Shown one piece after another: positions 17,189 to 26,111 of a stretch of 64,000 bases of DNA. This DNA is from an uncultured Anaerolineaceae bacterium (GTDB taxonomy: Bacteria; Chloroflexota; Anaerolineae; Anaerolineales; Anaerolineaceae). A program made the translations under genes and the position numbers. The notes beneath the pieces are model-generated. The model saw nothing but the letters and a program-made list of their open reading frames with translations, was not told the DNA's origin and ran no database searches. The stretch spans positions 1-64,000 of the forward strand of contig CAKMKJ010000048.1 of assembly GCA_927443345.1 (NCBI GenBank). The letters run 5' to 3'. Within the stretch, counting starts at the first letter, position 1; every line of letters begins with the position of its first letter.

Positions 17189-17218
17189 AACAGATTTACT
17201 CAAACATGGAGGTTTGAA

Positions 17219-18781
17219 ATGGCTGATAATGATGTAACTAGAATTGCTGGCAATATTGGCGCTATGAACGCGCTGTATGCGTTGACCAACATCAACAAAC
17301 AACTTTCTATTCACCAGACTCGTCTGGCAACTGGTAGAAGAATCAATAGCGCTGCAGATGATCCCGCTGGTTTGGCGATCTCTACCAAAATGATGTCTCG
17401 TAGTGAAGGTTTGAAAGTTGCTCTTTCAAACATTGGCGACGCAAAGAACCTTTTGGCTGTTGCTGAATCAGGTTTAGGTCGTTTGACCGACATCTTGAGT
17501 TCAATGCGTAATATTTCAGAAAATGCTGCAAACGACACCAATGGAACTGAAGAACGCGCCATCGTTAAAGAACAATTGTTGTCTTATGCACAGCAAATTA
17601 ACGACATTGTGGCACAAACCAAATGGAGCGACAAAAAACTCATTGGTGGTGATTACAATGCCGAAAGTGCAGCCTTAACCTTCCAGACAGGCGCCGATTA
17701 TGGTGAGACCACTAAGTTATTTGGTCTGGCCGATATGCAGGCATCCGCTTTGGGACTTCTGAATGATGCCACTGCTGCCGCTTCTGCTGAAATCGCACAG
17801 GCTAGTATTGGTACAGTATATACCGCCAGCGTTGTTGCTGCAACAGGCACTGAAGCTGCCGCAGGAACTTACACTGTGACGACTACTATTTCTGGAAATT
17901 CCACTGATGGCTATACCTATTCTTCACAACTCTCTCTTGGTGGTTCAGCAGTAGGTAGCGCAGTTACAGGCACTTATGATGCTTCTGCTGGCTCTACGAT
18001 CAACTTTGGTAACGGTATTTCAGTTGCCTTGGCAAGTGGACAGGTTGGTGACGATCCTGTAGCCGCAACCATCAGCACCTCGGCTATTGGCACTGGAATT
18101 ACTGCTTCATTAGATGGAACTGCTACAAATGGTTTAGCTTTCGTTGATGGCAGCTACACAGTGTCTTACGTAGTTTCAGCTGGTGGCACCGAGGTCACAG
18201 CTACATTGTTAGACAGCCTGGGGGACGCTTACGGAAGTGCGGTAACCGTCGCTTATGATTCAGCTACTGCGGGTGCAACTATCGATTTTGGTAATGGCTT
18301 GGCAGTTTCATTAGGAACCGGACTTGCAGCAGATGCAACAGCCGCAAGTAATTCATTTGACTTGACTGCAGCAGTTGCCGCGACTCCTGCAACTGCAACG
18401 AGTGGTTCATTCAGCTATACTGCCTCAGTTGCTGCAGCTGCCTCTGGGGTGAACATGGGGATGAACGGGTTGAATGGGACGGTAGCAGTATCTAATGCAG
18501 ATGACTTCGCCTTGTATATGAAGAAAATTGATGAAGCAATGGTTTTGGTCAATTCACAACTTTCCAAAATCGGTTCATTGACTGGTTCATTGACCTTCAA
18601 AGAAGATCAAGTTTCTTCATCCCAGATCAACATTGAAGCCTCATACAACCGAATCATGAACGCGAATATGGCTGAAGAGCAAGTGAATGCAAGCAAATTG
18701 ATGATTCTGCAGCAGACCTCTACTGCAATGTTAGCCCAGGCTAACGCGGCTCCTCAATTTCTCCTCTCACTCTTCAAATAA
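17219..18781 (+). CDS. fliC: Flagellin
   Basis: 520 residues from ATG 17219, with GGAGG six bases upstream; an upstream in-frame ATG at 17150 lies in the leader and is rejected. N-terminal D0/D1 (NALYALTNINKQLSIHQTRLATGRRINSAADDPAGLA) and C-terminal D0 (ending AAPQFLLSLFK) are typical. The centre (about residues 197-385) is Ala/Thr/Gly-rich and made of two tandem repeats of some 90 residues that also occur in the hook protein at 31152. It forms the filament outside the cell. Own sigma-28 promoter, structured leader and terminator. Confidence 0.96.
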   Translation: MADNDVTRIAGNIGAMNALYALTNINKQLSIHQTRLATGRRINSAADDPAGLAISTKMMSRSEGLKVALSNIGDAKNLLAVAESGLGRLTDILSSMRNISENAANDTNGTEERAIVKEQLLSYAQQINDIVAQTKWSDKKLIGGDYNAESAALTFQTGADYGETTKLFGLADMQASALGLLNDATAAASAEIAQASIGTVYTASVVAATGTEAAAGTYTVTTTISGNSTDGYTYSSQLSLGGSAVGSAVTGTYDASAGSTINFGNGISVALASGQVGDDPVAATISTSAIGTGITASLDGTATNGLAFVDGSYTVSYVVSAGGTEVTATLLDSLGDAYGSAVTVAYDSATAGATIDFGNGLAVSLGTGLAADATAASNSFDLTAAVAATPATATSGSFSYTASVAAAASGVNMGMNGLNGTVAVSNADDFALYMKKIDEAMVLVNSQLSKIGSLTGSLTFKEDQVSSSQINIEASYNRIMNANMAEEQVNASKLMILQQTSTAMLAQANAAPQFLLSLFK

Positions 18782-18798
18782 TTAAAATAAGTTCTTTA

Positions 18799-18837
18799 GG
18801 AGCCGGCTCATTTCTAATGAGTCGGCTCCATTTTTTT
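18799..18837 (+). terminator. Intrinsic terminator of fliC
   Basis: GC-rich stem GGAGCCGGCTCATT paired with AATGAGTCGGCTCC (one G-U pair), three-base loop, then ATTTTTTT. Confidence 0.9.
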
Positions 18838-18885
18838 ATTCAAAAAGCAATTGAGAAAATTTAAGATATTGGTCATCATATTAGT

Positions 18886-18912
18886 TAAAGTTTATTCAGT
18901 TTCGTCCGTTAA
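18886..18912 (+). promoter_or_regulatory. Sigma-28 promoter of fliD
   Basis: TAAA at 18886-18889, 15-base spacer, TCCGTTAA at 18905-18912. It matches the fliC, fliS and flgM promoters in both boxes and in spacing. Confidence 0.65.
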
Positions 18913-19009
18913 TATGAGTAGGTATAAAAGCATAGTTTTGACAATTAAGAAAGACCGGTAATTGAAGCAAGCTTCCGGATTAATTAAAAGCTTCATAAGA
19001 GGTGAAATA

Positions 19010-20770
19010 ATGGCCACAACAACCGCAACAACCGCAACAACATCATCAACAGGCATTACATCATTAGACTCAACTTATCAGTCTTTAATTGAATATCAAA
19101 TTAAAATGGAAAGTGCCCCGTTAACCAAGCTTGAAACCCAGCAAACTGCATTACAAAAACAACGTGAAGTTTACAACGAGCTTAAAACTAAATTGGATCT
19201 ACTGAGATCCACAAGCAAAGCATTGATTAGCACAGATGCATTTTATACACTAAAACCAGGACGTACTGTTTCAGTATCAAATATTGAAACAGGATCAACC
19301 GTAATTAGCGCGGCATCATCCAGTTTTGCAGTTGCTTCCTCATATGATATTGCAAATATTCAATTAGCTTTAGCAGATCGTGTTAGATCTGATCAACAAG
19401 AATATTCTGACCAGGCATTATCAAAAAGCGGGACAATCTATATTGGAGGCACTCAAAACCGTAGTGCAGTTGCTAACCTTCAATCGATGGACACTATTTC
19501 AAAAATAGAAACAAGTGAAACGATTGCCGCAGGCCAAAAAGAACTTGGAAATGATAACTATTTCATTGAAACACAACAAAGTGCTACTGGAGTTTGGCAG
19601 TTTAGACTTGTTGATAGCGAAGGAACAGCAGCAAGAATTGCAAATGGGACCAGTTCAACCAATTTTACAAATGCATGGCAAAACATTCCAACCGATGGAA
19701 ACACATATTCTACCGGACGAGGAATAAACATTGATTTTGGAACTGATTCATCAAAATTTGTTGCCAATACTAAACTAGGTGGAGCAACAAGCTTCAATTA
19801 TCAAGCAAAAGGCGCTGATATTTTAATTACCGAAAGTATGTCTCTAAATGATATAGCGTTCGCCATAAACTCAGGGACTTTTGCATCAGGAAATGAAGTC
19901 ATAGCAACTGTGGTCAATAAGCAATTATTACTAAGTTCTAAACTTACCGGAGAGAGTCACAAAATTCAAGCCAGCGGAAGTGTATTGGAAGATTTAGGCG
20001 TCTTGTCTGGTTCAAGCTTTAAAAACGTTATGCAATCGGCACGTAATTCTACTTTTACAGTGAATGGTCTTCCGATTGTTCGGTCTCAGAATTCTGCTCT
20101 TACAGATGTGATTAGTGGCGTTACATTAAATCTCGCCTCTGATGCAGACGGCAAATCGGCTACCCTGAATATCAATTCTGATAACACTGCTCAAAAAACA
20201 GCGATAAATTCTTTTATTACTAATTTTAATAGTTTGCAAAGTTTTATTAACACAAATCTGGCAATTACAAAGAACGCTGATAACTCTTATTCAAGAGGTT
20301 CGTTATCTGGCGATCAGTCGATCGTGAGCCTTAGAAATTCACTTTTCAATTTGGTAGGTAGTTACGATTCAACGGCTACGGTTTTTAAATCATTGCAAAG
20401 CATCGGGATTACCGTGGATAGCAAATTGACAATGGCGATTACGGATAGCAGCAAATTGGATGATGCGTTGAAAAACAATTATTCTGAGGTTATTTCTGTG
20501 ATGGATCGCGTAATGAGTTCAGTCACTTCAAAATTAGATAGGTATACTGGAACAAAATCTTATGTTGATCAGCTTATTAAGTCTAATGCCACACAAACAA
20601 TTAATATTGGAAATTCTATCGTAAGCATAAATAAAAGATTAGACGCTCGAGAGCAATCTCTAATTCTTTATTATGCTGATATTCAAGCGCAAATGGATAT
20701 GTTAACCAATACTCAGAATACTAACTCAGCGTGGATAACATCATTGTATAGTAGTCTTTACTCAAGGTAA
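19010..20770 (+). CDS. fliD: Flagellar filament cap protein
   Basis: 586 residues from ATG 19010, preceded by AGAGGTGA. The Thr/Ala-rich start leads into the coiled-coil N-terminal domain (IEYQIKMESAPLTKLETQQTAL). The C-terminal region (NNYSEVISVMDRVMSS, then a helical end) is typical FliD_C. It caps the growing filament and folds flagellin. Expressed from its own sigma-28 promoter, with flaG after a short hairpin. Confidence 0.93.
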   Translation: MATTTATTATTSSTGITSLDSTYQSLIEYQIKMESAPLTKLETQQTALQKQREVYNELKTKLDLLRSTSKALISTDAFYTLKPGRTVSVSNIETGSTVISAASSSFAVASSYDIANIQLALADRVRSDQQEYSDQALSKSGTIYIGGTQNRSAVANLQSMDTISKIETSETIAAGQKELGNDNYFIETQQSATGVWQFRLVDSEGTAARIANGTSSTNFTNAWQNIPTDGNTYSTGRGINIDFGTDSSKFVANTKLGGATSFNYQAKGADILITESMSLNDIAFAINSGTFASGNEVIATVVNKQLLLSSKLTGESHKIQASGSVLEDLGVLSGSSFKNVMQSARNSTFTVNGLPIVRSQNSALTDVISGVTLNLASDADGKSATLNINSDNTAQKTAINSFITNFNSLQSFINTNLAITKNADNSYSRGSLSGDQSIVSLRNSLFNLVGSYDSTATVFKSLQSIGITVDSKLTMAITDSSKLDDALKNNYSEVISVMDRVMSSVTSKLDRYTGTKSYVDQLIKSNATQTINIGNSIVSINKRLDAREQSLILYYADIQAQMDMLTNTQNTNSAWITSLYSSLYSR

Positions 20771-20773
20771 TTT

Positions 20774-20791
20774 AACCAGACGGACCTGGTT
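20774..20791 (+). promoter_or_regulatory. Hairpin with GGA hexaloop between fliD and flaG
   Basis: Perfect six-base stem AACCAG/CTGGTT with hexaloop ACGGAC. The ANGGAN core in a hexaloop is the preferred CsrA target. It lies 3 bases after the fliD stop and about 48 bases before flaG. No U-run follows, so it is not a terminator. Confidence 0.4.
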
Positions 20792-20839
20792 ATTGCAACA
20801 CTCAGATTTAAGATCTCAGGCATGATGCCGGAGGAAAAA

Positions 20840-21166
20840 ATGTCAGTAAATTCGGTAAATAAAGTTGGGCAAGTAGATTTTGGCTCTGGACCTGTTCAGG
20901 TTGAAGCGCCAAAACCAGTCGAAGTATCGACAAAAAGTGAAAGTGTTCAGATTGATAAACCATCTGAACAACCAAAAGGTGCTGAACAAGCAGCTTCTGC
21001 TCCAGTGTTGAATGGTGATGTGCGTCTTAAATTTATTGTTGACGCCAAAACGAATGATGTTACGGTATTGGTTTTAGATAAAACAAGCCGACAGATCATT
21101 CGAACCATTCCTACGGATGAGCTTAAAAACTTAACCCGTGGTGATTTGGTAACTATTTTTGCATGA
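20840..21166 (+). CDS. flaG: FlaG family protein
   Basis: 108 residues from ATG 20840, with GGAGG at 20829-20833. A disordered polar N-terminus precedes the FlaG domain (LKFIVDAKTNDVTVLVLDK, then IRTIPTDE). Family members influence filament length and sit between fliD and fliS, as here. Confidence 0.9.
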   Translation: MSVNSVNKVGQVDFGSGPVQVEAPKPVEVSTKSESVQIDKPSEQPKGAEQAASAPVLNGDVRLKFIVDAKTNDVTVLVLDKTSRQIIRTIPTDELKNLTRGDLVTIFA

Positions 21167-21205
21167 GGATTATTTTTCTTTTTATCTAATTTCCCCGGAA
21201 TGATC

Positions 21206-21232
21206 TAAAGTTGCGATCATATTGGCCGATAA
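21206..21232 (+). promoter_or_regulatory. Sigma-28 promoter of fliS
   Basis: TAAA at 21206-21209, 15-base spacer, GCCGATAA at 21225-21232: essentially perfect consensus, and the best example in the window. Confidence 0.8.
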
Positions 21233-21273
21233 TATAGATATAAGAAACAATAATTCTTAGCAGGAGCATTAAA

Positions 21274-21642
21274 ATGTTTCAACAACCTTTCAGAAGTCAA
21301 GAGTATCGACAAAACGATGTTTTAGGAGCGAGCCCGCTTCGTTTAGTGGTCATGGCATATGATTTAGCCATTCAATCCTGCGAAAGACAAGATTTTGAAA
21401 AAGCCACTCGTGCCATAAGCGTTTTGCGTGATGCATTGAATTTTGAATATCAAGACGTTGCTTTGGGTCTATTTAGAGTTTATCAATGGTGTCTAGATTG
21501 TATTAGGCAAGGTGATTACAATAACGCTATTTCAGCACTAAGTGAATTAAGAGATGCTTGGGTGCAAACTGAAAAAAAAATGACGCCGGTCAGAGTAGCT
21601 AATGTTCAACCCTCAAGAATTGCTTTAGAAACACCGGCATAA
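21274..21642 (+). CDS. fliS: Flagellin export chaperone
   Basis: 122 residues, all helical. FliS features: ASPLRLVVMAYDLAIQSCERQDFEKA and a C-terminal helical bundle with LRDAWVQ. It binds the C-terminus of unfolded flagellin in the cytoplasm and prevents early polymerisation. Start supported by CAGGAGC. Separate sigma-28 promoter and a following hairpin make it monocistronic. Confidence 0.9.
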   Translation: MFQQPFRSQEYRQNDVLGASPLRLVVMAYDLAIQSCERQDFEKATRAISVLRDALNFEYQDVALGLFRVYQWCLDCIRQGDYNNAISALSELRDAWVQTEKKMTPVRVANVQPSRIALETPA

Positions 21643-21666
21643 ATAATTAATTTCTATTCCAGGTTT

Positions 21667-21689
21667 GGACACTAAGAAAATTAGTGTCC
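21667..21689 (+). terminator. Probable terminator hairpin after fliS
   Basis: Perfect eight-base stem GGACACTA/TAGTGTCC with a seven-base loop. The following GATTTGGATATTT is only weakly U-rich, so termination may be partial. Confidence 0.5.
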
Positions 21690-21773
21690 GATTTGGATAT
21701 TTAATTCCTTCACGCGTTTTTTATTTGAAGTTCATATCCTCTTTACTGATTCATCATGCTCCACATGTTAATA

Positions 21774-21809
21774 TGACTCCATAGTAAACCGTTGCTGGTT
21801 AAGGAGTCA
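21774..21809 (+). promoter_or_regulatory. Leader structure sequestering the flgC ribosome binding site
   Basis: TGACTCC (21774-21780) pairs with GGAGTCA (21803-21809), which contains the ribosome binding site AAGGAG of flgC. Between them a second stem, AACC/GGTT (21787-21790 with 21797-21800), compacts the loop. The structure ends 2 bases before the start codon of the first gene of the 13-kb rod/hook operon, so it could gate translation of that operon. No clear promoter consensus was found upstream. Confidence 0.45.
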
Positions 21810-21811
21810 CT

Positions 21812-22267
21812 ATGAGTTTCTGGAGTAATATGCGTGTTAGTTCAGCTGCCTTGTCTGCCCAAAGGCTGCGTTTGGATTTAATTTCTAATAACATAGCCAA
21901 TGCACAAACTACAAGTACAGAAGCAGGTGGACCTTACAAGAGACAAGATGTTTTTTTTCAAGCCCAAGGAAATAAGGCTGGATTACCAGATTTTATAGCT
22001 AATCGATTAGCCAGTAAAATGCCAATTGCAGAAAGTCAATATGGTGTGCAAGTGGCGCAAATTGTTACAGATCAAACAACTGGAGCGAAAGTATATGATC
22101 CCAGTCATCCTGATTCTGACGCAGAAGGATATGTGACATATCCTAACGTTGACTTGGTAACAGAAATGACCAATATGTTATCTGCCACTAGATCTTACGA
22201 AGCTAATTTAGCTGTTGTTGATGCCAGCAAAAATTTGGCTTATAAAGCCTTAAATATTGGCAAATAA
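21812..22267 (+). CDS. flgC: Flagellar basal-body rod protein FlgC
   Basis: 151 residues. The rod signature is present near the N-terminus (LDLISNNIANAQTT, preceded by SSAALSAQRLR), and the C-terminal helix reads NMLSATRSYEANLAVVDASKN. It forms part of the proximal rod. Normally preceded by flgB, which is instead found 6 kb away at 28411. Confidence 0.94.
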   Translation: MSFWSNMRVSSAALSAQRLRLDLISNNIANAQTTSTEAGGPYKRQDVFFQAQGNKAGLPDFIANRLASKMPIAESQYGVQVAQIVTDQTTGAKVYDPSHPDSDAEGYVTYPNVDLVTEMTNMLSATRSYEANLAVVDASKNLAYKALNIGK

Positions 22268-22283
22268 TGCCAGAGGATAAAAA

Positions 22284-22589
22284 ATGACTATTCCATCTAT
22301 TTCACCATTAACTACTTCTGGATTGCAGGGTGTTGCACAAGGATTAAAAACCACTGCCACAACCAAAACTGAAACGATTGGTGAAACCTTCAATCAAGTA
22401 TTGAACAATTTAAACGAATCATCAACTAATGGTGATTCCTTAATGAAGCAACTTGCAAGTGGAAAAGATGTTGATATTGCGGATATGATGATTGCTTCCA
22501 CTCAAAATGATGTAAATTTTCGCGTAGCCATGGCTATTAGGGATAAGTTAGTGGAGACTTATCGTGAAGTAATGCGTATGAACATATAG
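22284..22589 (+). CDS. fliE: Flagellar hook-basal body protein FliE
   Basis: 101 residues, of usual length. FliE pattern: polar N-terminus, then FNQVLNNLNES, and the C-terminal DIADMMIASTQNDVNFRVAMAIRDKLVETYREVMRMNI type helix. It joins the MS ring to the rod. Starts 17 bases after flgC, with AGAGGA upstream. Confidence 0.93.
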   Translation: MTIPSISPLTTSGLQGVAQGLKTTATTKTETIGETFNQVLNNLNESSTNGDSLMKQLASGKDVDIADMMIASTQNDVNFRVAMAIRDKLVETYREVMRMNI

Positions 22590-22607
22590 TGTAGAGGAAT
22601 TATCAAT

Positions 22608-24230
22608 ATGAATGCCATTTTGCAACAATTCCAGGCTTTATGGAAAAGACAAAAAACTAGCCAGAAGGTGACTCTGGTTTCTTTGTTTTTAGCCGCCGCC
22701 ATCTTGATACCAATACTAATTACTTGGGGAACACAAACGACATATGCAGTGGCGTTTAGTGGATTGTCTGAAGGAGATGCAGGTGCGATTGTCGAAGAAT
22801 TAACGACCCAGGGTGTTTCATACAAACTAGAAGGTTCTTCAACTATCCTTGTACCCTCAGATCAAGTCTATAATGTCAGACTTAAAATGGCTTCAGCTGG
22901 TTTACCTCAAAAGGGCACTACTGTTGGTTATGAATTGTTTGATGCTAGTTCGTTGGGGATGACAGAATTCACACAAAAGGTAAATTATCAACGAGCAGTT
23001 CAAGGTGAACTAGAAAGAACTATCGGCAGCCTTAATTCTGTTGAAGCCGTAAGCGTTCACATTGTTGTACCTGAGAAGACTTTGTTATCTTCTTCTCAGC
23101 AAGAGCCGACCGCCTCTATTATGGTAAAAACAAAATCTGGCACAGCTTTGGATGCCGGACAAGTAAGGTCCATTACACATCTAGTTGCAGCCAGTATTGA
23201 GGGGTTAAAATCAGAGAATGTGGTTGTTGTTGATAGCGAGGGTAACATGCTTGCGTCAGGTGCAACAACTGGATCTGAAGCAGCAGCGGCAGCAGTAACA
23301 GACAGCCGCAGATTAGCAGAATTGTCCGCGTCAAAAGATATTCAAAATAAAGCCCAACTAATGTTGGATTCTGTGTTAGGCCCCGATAAAGCCATTGTTC
23401 AAGCAAATGTTACTTTAGATTGGACCCAAAGAGAGTTCACCTCACAAACATATGAGCCAAACCCTTCTGCGGTTCGGTCATCCTCAACTACATCTGAAAC
23501 ATATTCAACAGATGGTTCGACTGTGGGTGGCATCCCTGGAGCAGAAAGTAATTTACCCGATCCTGTAAATGAAACCACTACTGGAACTGGCACAAGTAAT
23601 TATCAAAGAACAGATACGACCACAAATTTTGAACTTGCTTCTACACAATCGCATGAAATTATTGAACCTGGACAAATCAAACAGATATCCGTTTCAGTTT
23701 TGGTTGATTCTATAACAGATCCAACCCAGTTAAACGTATTGAAAAATGCAGTTTCTGCAGCAGTAGGGATTGACGCAGAGCGTGGTGATTCCTTGGCTGT
23801 AGAGTCTATCGTTTTTGACCGAACTTTCTATACTGATCAAGTCGAACAAATGGAAACCGCTTCAAAAACCAACATGTATATCAAATACGGCCAAATTGGC
23901 GGAGCCGTATTGTTGTTTGTTATTTTATTGCTTTATGTGCAAAAATTGCTAAAGAATTTAAAATTAGCATCTACTGATGCCTGGGTGCCAGTGATGAAAA
24001 ATGTGTCAGATAATTCATTGAGAGCCCCGCAAATGGCTCCAATGATCAGTCCGACTATACCTGTGCCTCAAATGGCAACTATTGCTCCCGTTATTGAAAT
24101 GCCAACACCAAAACAGAAAATTTCTCCTGAAGATGAGCAAATTCAGAAGGTCATGACGCGATTGAGCGAAGATTCTCCTGCTAGCGTGGCCGAAATCATT
24201 CAGCTTTGGTTGGCTGAGGATGAGAAGTAA
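22608..24230 (+). CDS. fliF: Flagellar MS-ring protein
   Basis: 540 residues. Membrane segments at about residues 22-45 and 422-445 flank a periplasm-side YscJ/FliF ring region (YKLEGSSTILVPSDQVYNVR, GTTVGYELFD). The C-terminal tail is the FliG-binding end (SPASVAEIIQLWLAEDEK). It builds the MS ring on which the motor and export gate assemble. The central linker is Ser/Thr-rich, as usual. Confidence 0.95.
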   Translation: MNAILQQFQALWKRQKTSQKVTLVSLFLAAAILIPILITWGTQTTYAVAFSGLSEGDAGAIVEELTTQGVSYKLEGSSTILVPSDQVYNVRLKMASAGLPQKGTTVGYELFDASSLGMTEFTQKVNYQRAVQGELERTIGSLNSVEAVSVHIVVPEKTLLSSSQQEPTASIMVKTKSGTALDAGQVRSITHLVAASIEGLKSENVVVVDSEGNMLASGATTGSEAAAAAVTDSRRLAELSASKDIQNKAQLMLDSVLGPDKAIVQANVTLDWTQREFTSQTYEPNPSAVRSSSTTSETYSTDGSTVGGIPGAESNLPDPVNETTTGTGTSNYQRTDTTTNFELASTQSHEIIEPGQIKQISVSVLVDSITDPTQLNVLKNAVSAAVGIDAERGDSLAVESIVFDRTFYTDQVEQMETASKTNMYIKYGQIGGAVLLFVILLLYVQKLLKNLKLASTDAWVPVMKNVSDNSLRAPQMAPMISPTIPVPQMATIAPVIEMPTPKQKISPEDEQIQKVMTRLSEDSPASVAEIIQLWLAEDEK

Positions 24231-24232
24231 AC

Positions 24233-25249
24233 ATGAGTAATTACGCAACTGCCACGGGTCTTGAAAAAGCATCAGTACTTTTATTGAGTTTGGGTGTTGA
24301 TAATTCATCCAAAGTACTCCAATATCTGGGAGAGAGTGAAATTGAACGAGTTTTAATGGCGCTGTCAAAAGCCTCTTCCATACCCACTGAAATTAGAAGT
24401 ATTGCTTTGCAAGAAGCCTATGAATTGGCACAAGCTGAAACAGGATTACACGGTGGTGGCGTTGAATATAGCCGACAATTATTAGCGCGTGCAGTTGGCC
24501 CCCGCAGAGGAGCGGAAATCCTCGAGCGTATATCAGCACATCAAACGTTGTCTTCTTTTGAGATGCTGCGAAGTGCTGATCCATCTCAGGTAGCATCGTT
24601 ACTTGAAGATGAAATGCCACAGACCATTGCGTTGGTTTTATCTTATCTAGAAGCAAAAGTTGCTGCAGATATATTAACTTCAATGCCAAAAGATTTGCAA
24701 ATTGAAGTTGTATTGCGCCTTGCAGGAATGGATCGAGTATCTCCACAAGTGGTGCAAGTTGTTGAAAAAGACCTAAAAAACAAACTTTCCGGTGTGATGA
24801 ATGAAGCTGATTTCAGAGCGACTGGTGGTGTTTCTTTCCTGGTTAAAATGCTTAATCAGGTTGATCGCGGCGTTCAAAAAACCATCTTTGAAGCACTTGA
24901 TACCACCAATCCAAAATTAGTTGAAGAAATTCATTCCAATATGTTTACATTTGATGATTTGAGTAAATTGGATGAAAAGACGATGCAACGAGTCTTACGG
25001 GATGTCAGTAAAGCAGATCTGGCCCTCGCATTGAAAGCCGCAAACGACAAGCTAAAAGAATTGATTTTTAAATGCTTGTCAGAAAGAGCACGCGACAATC
25101 TGCAGGAAGAAATAGAAATTCTTGGGCCTCAATTGGCAAAGAACGTTTATGCCTCTCAAAGGCGACTTGTTGATGCAGTTAGAGCCCTGGAAGAAGCTGG
25201 CGAAATTGTGGTTGCTGGCGGCGGAGAAGATTATGAGATCATCCAATAG
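24233..25249 (+). CDS. fliG: Flagellar motor switch protein FliG
   Basis: 338 residues. Three-domain FliG: N-terminal FliF-binding part (LEKASVLLLSLGVDNSSKVLQYL), the middle domain, and a C-terminal torque domain with the charged helix (FTFDDLSKLDEKTMQRVLRDV) that contacts MotA. It overlaps fliH by 17 bases. Confidence 0.96.
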   Translation: MSNYATATGLEKASVLLLSLGVDNSSKVLQYLGESEIERVLMALSKASSIPTEIRSIALQEAYELAQAETGLHGGGVEYSRQLLARAVGPRRGAEILERISAHQTLSSFEMLRSADPSQVASLLEDEMPQTIALVLSYLEAKVAADILTSMPKDLQIEVVLRLAGMDRVSPQVVQVVEKDLKNKLSGVMNEADFRATGGVSFLVKMLNQVDRGVQKTIFEALDTTNPKLVEEIHSNMFTFDDLSKLDEKTMQRVLRDVSKADLALALKAANDKLKELIFKCLSERARDNLQEEIEILGPQLAKNVYASQRRLVDAVRALEEAGEIVVAGGGEDYEIIQ

Positions 25250-26111
25250 CATAATTCGGGCAAGGGATAACCTGTCTAGAGTGCAAGCATGGTCTCCAGT
25301 TGAATTCGAACAGGAAGAATTATTTTCGAATGAATTGATATATTCAAGCGCTTTAAACTTTTTCGGAATTAAGTCAGGGGAATCAAAAGAAAAGACCAAG
25401 AATCTTGTAAAAGCGAGCCAGAGTGAAGAATTTTTTCAAACCTGGCAGCCGGGTGAAATGAATACTAGCAGTTCCAAACTTGAAGAAGACAACTTGGCGA
25501 CAACTAGTTGGGAACCATTTCTGGAACAGCCAAACCCTCGAAAAATAGCTGATCAGATTATTATTGAAGCTAAAAATAAGGCTGATGAACTCATTAATTC
25601 TGCAAGTGCTTCTGTAGAGCAACGCAGACAAGAAGCATACAATCAAGGCATGGAAGCTGCAAAAGCCGAGATGCGAGAATCATTGCAGGCAGCAGCATCG
25701 GTGATCAATGTAGCCAGAGAATGGCGTGTTGACATGATGAACCAGGCAGAGCCAATGATCATGGATTTAGTCAAGAAAATGGCTCAAAAAATGTTTGGAG
25801 ATGGTGTTGAACTCGAAAATGCGGCTTTACAACATCATTTTGCAGCGGTAATGGAATCAGCCCGGTCTCTTGGTGATCTTCGTGTTTATCTGAATCCAAA
25901 AGATGCAATCTTGCTGGGACCGGATTGGCGAGAATATCAAGCCTCAATGTTAGGTAACAAAGTTGAAATTGCCTCAAACGAGTCGATTAAACAAGGTGGT
26001 TGCTACATTCAAGGAGAATGGGGAACAGCCGATGCGTTGGTTGAAACTCAACTAGCTGCTATCCTTGACCAGTTCTCTGAAGTTGAAGATCCTGATAAAG
26101 GAGACGATTAA
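25233..26111 (+). CDS. fliH: Flagellar export regulator FliH
   Basis: 292 residues from ATG 25233, with GGAG upstream; earlier in-frame starts lie deep inside fliG. Variable N-terminus, a helical middle with EAKNKADELINSASA and YNQGMEAAKAEMRE, and a C-terminal domain with VYLNPKDAILL typical of FliH/YscL. It binds and restrains the ATPase FliI. Position between fliG and fliI is canonical. Confidence 0.88.
   Translation: MRSSNSIIRARDNLSRVQAWSPVEFEQEELFSNELIYSSALNFFGIKSGESKEKTKNLVKASQSEEFFQTWQPGEMNTSSSKLEEDNLATTSWEPFLEQPNPRKIADQIIIEAKNKADELINSASASVEQRRQEAYNQGMEAAKAEMRESLQAAASVINVAREWRVDMMNQAEPMIMDLVKKMAQKMFGDGVELENAALQHHFAAVMESARSLGDLRVYLNPKDAILLGPDWREYQASMLGNKVEIASNESIKQGGCYIQGEWGTADALVETQLAAILDQFSEVEDPDKGDD

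Noticed and set aside
17100-17215. Riboswitch in the fliC leader (cyclic di-GMP or other)
   Set aside because: The conserved bases of the GEMM classes and other riboswitches I know are not present; the hairpins fit CsrA sites better.
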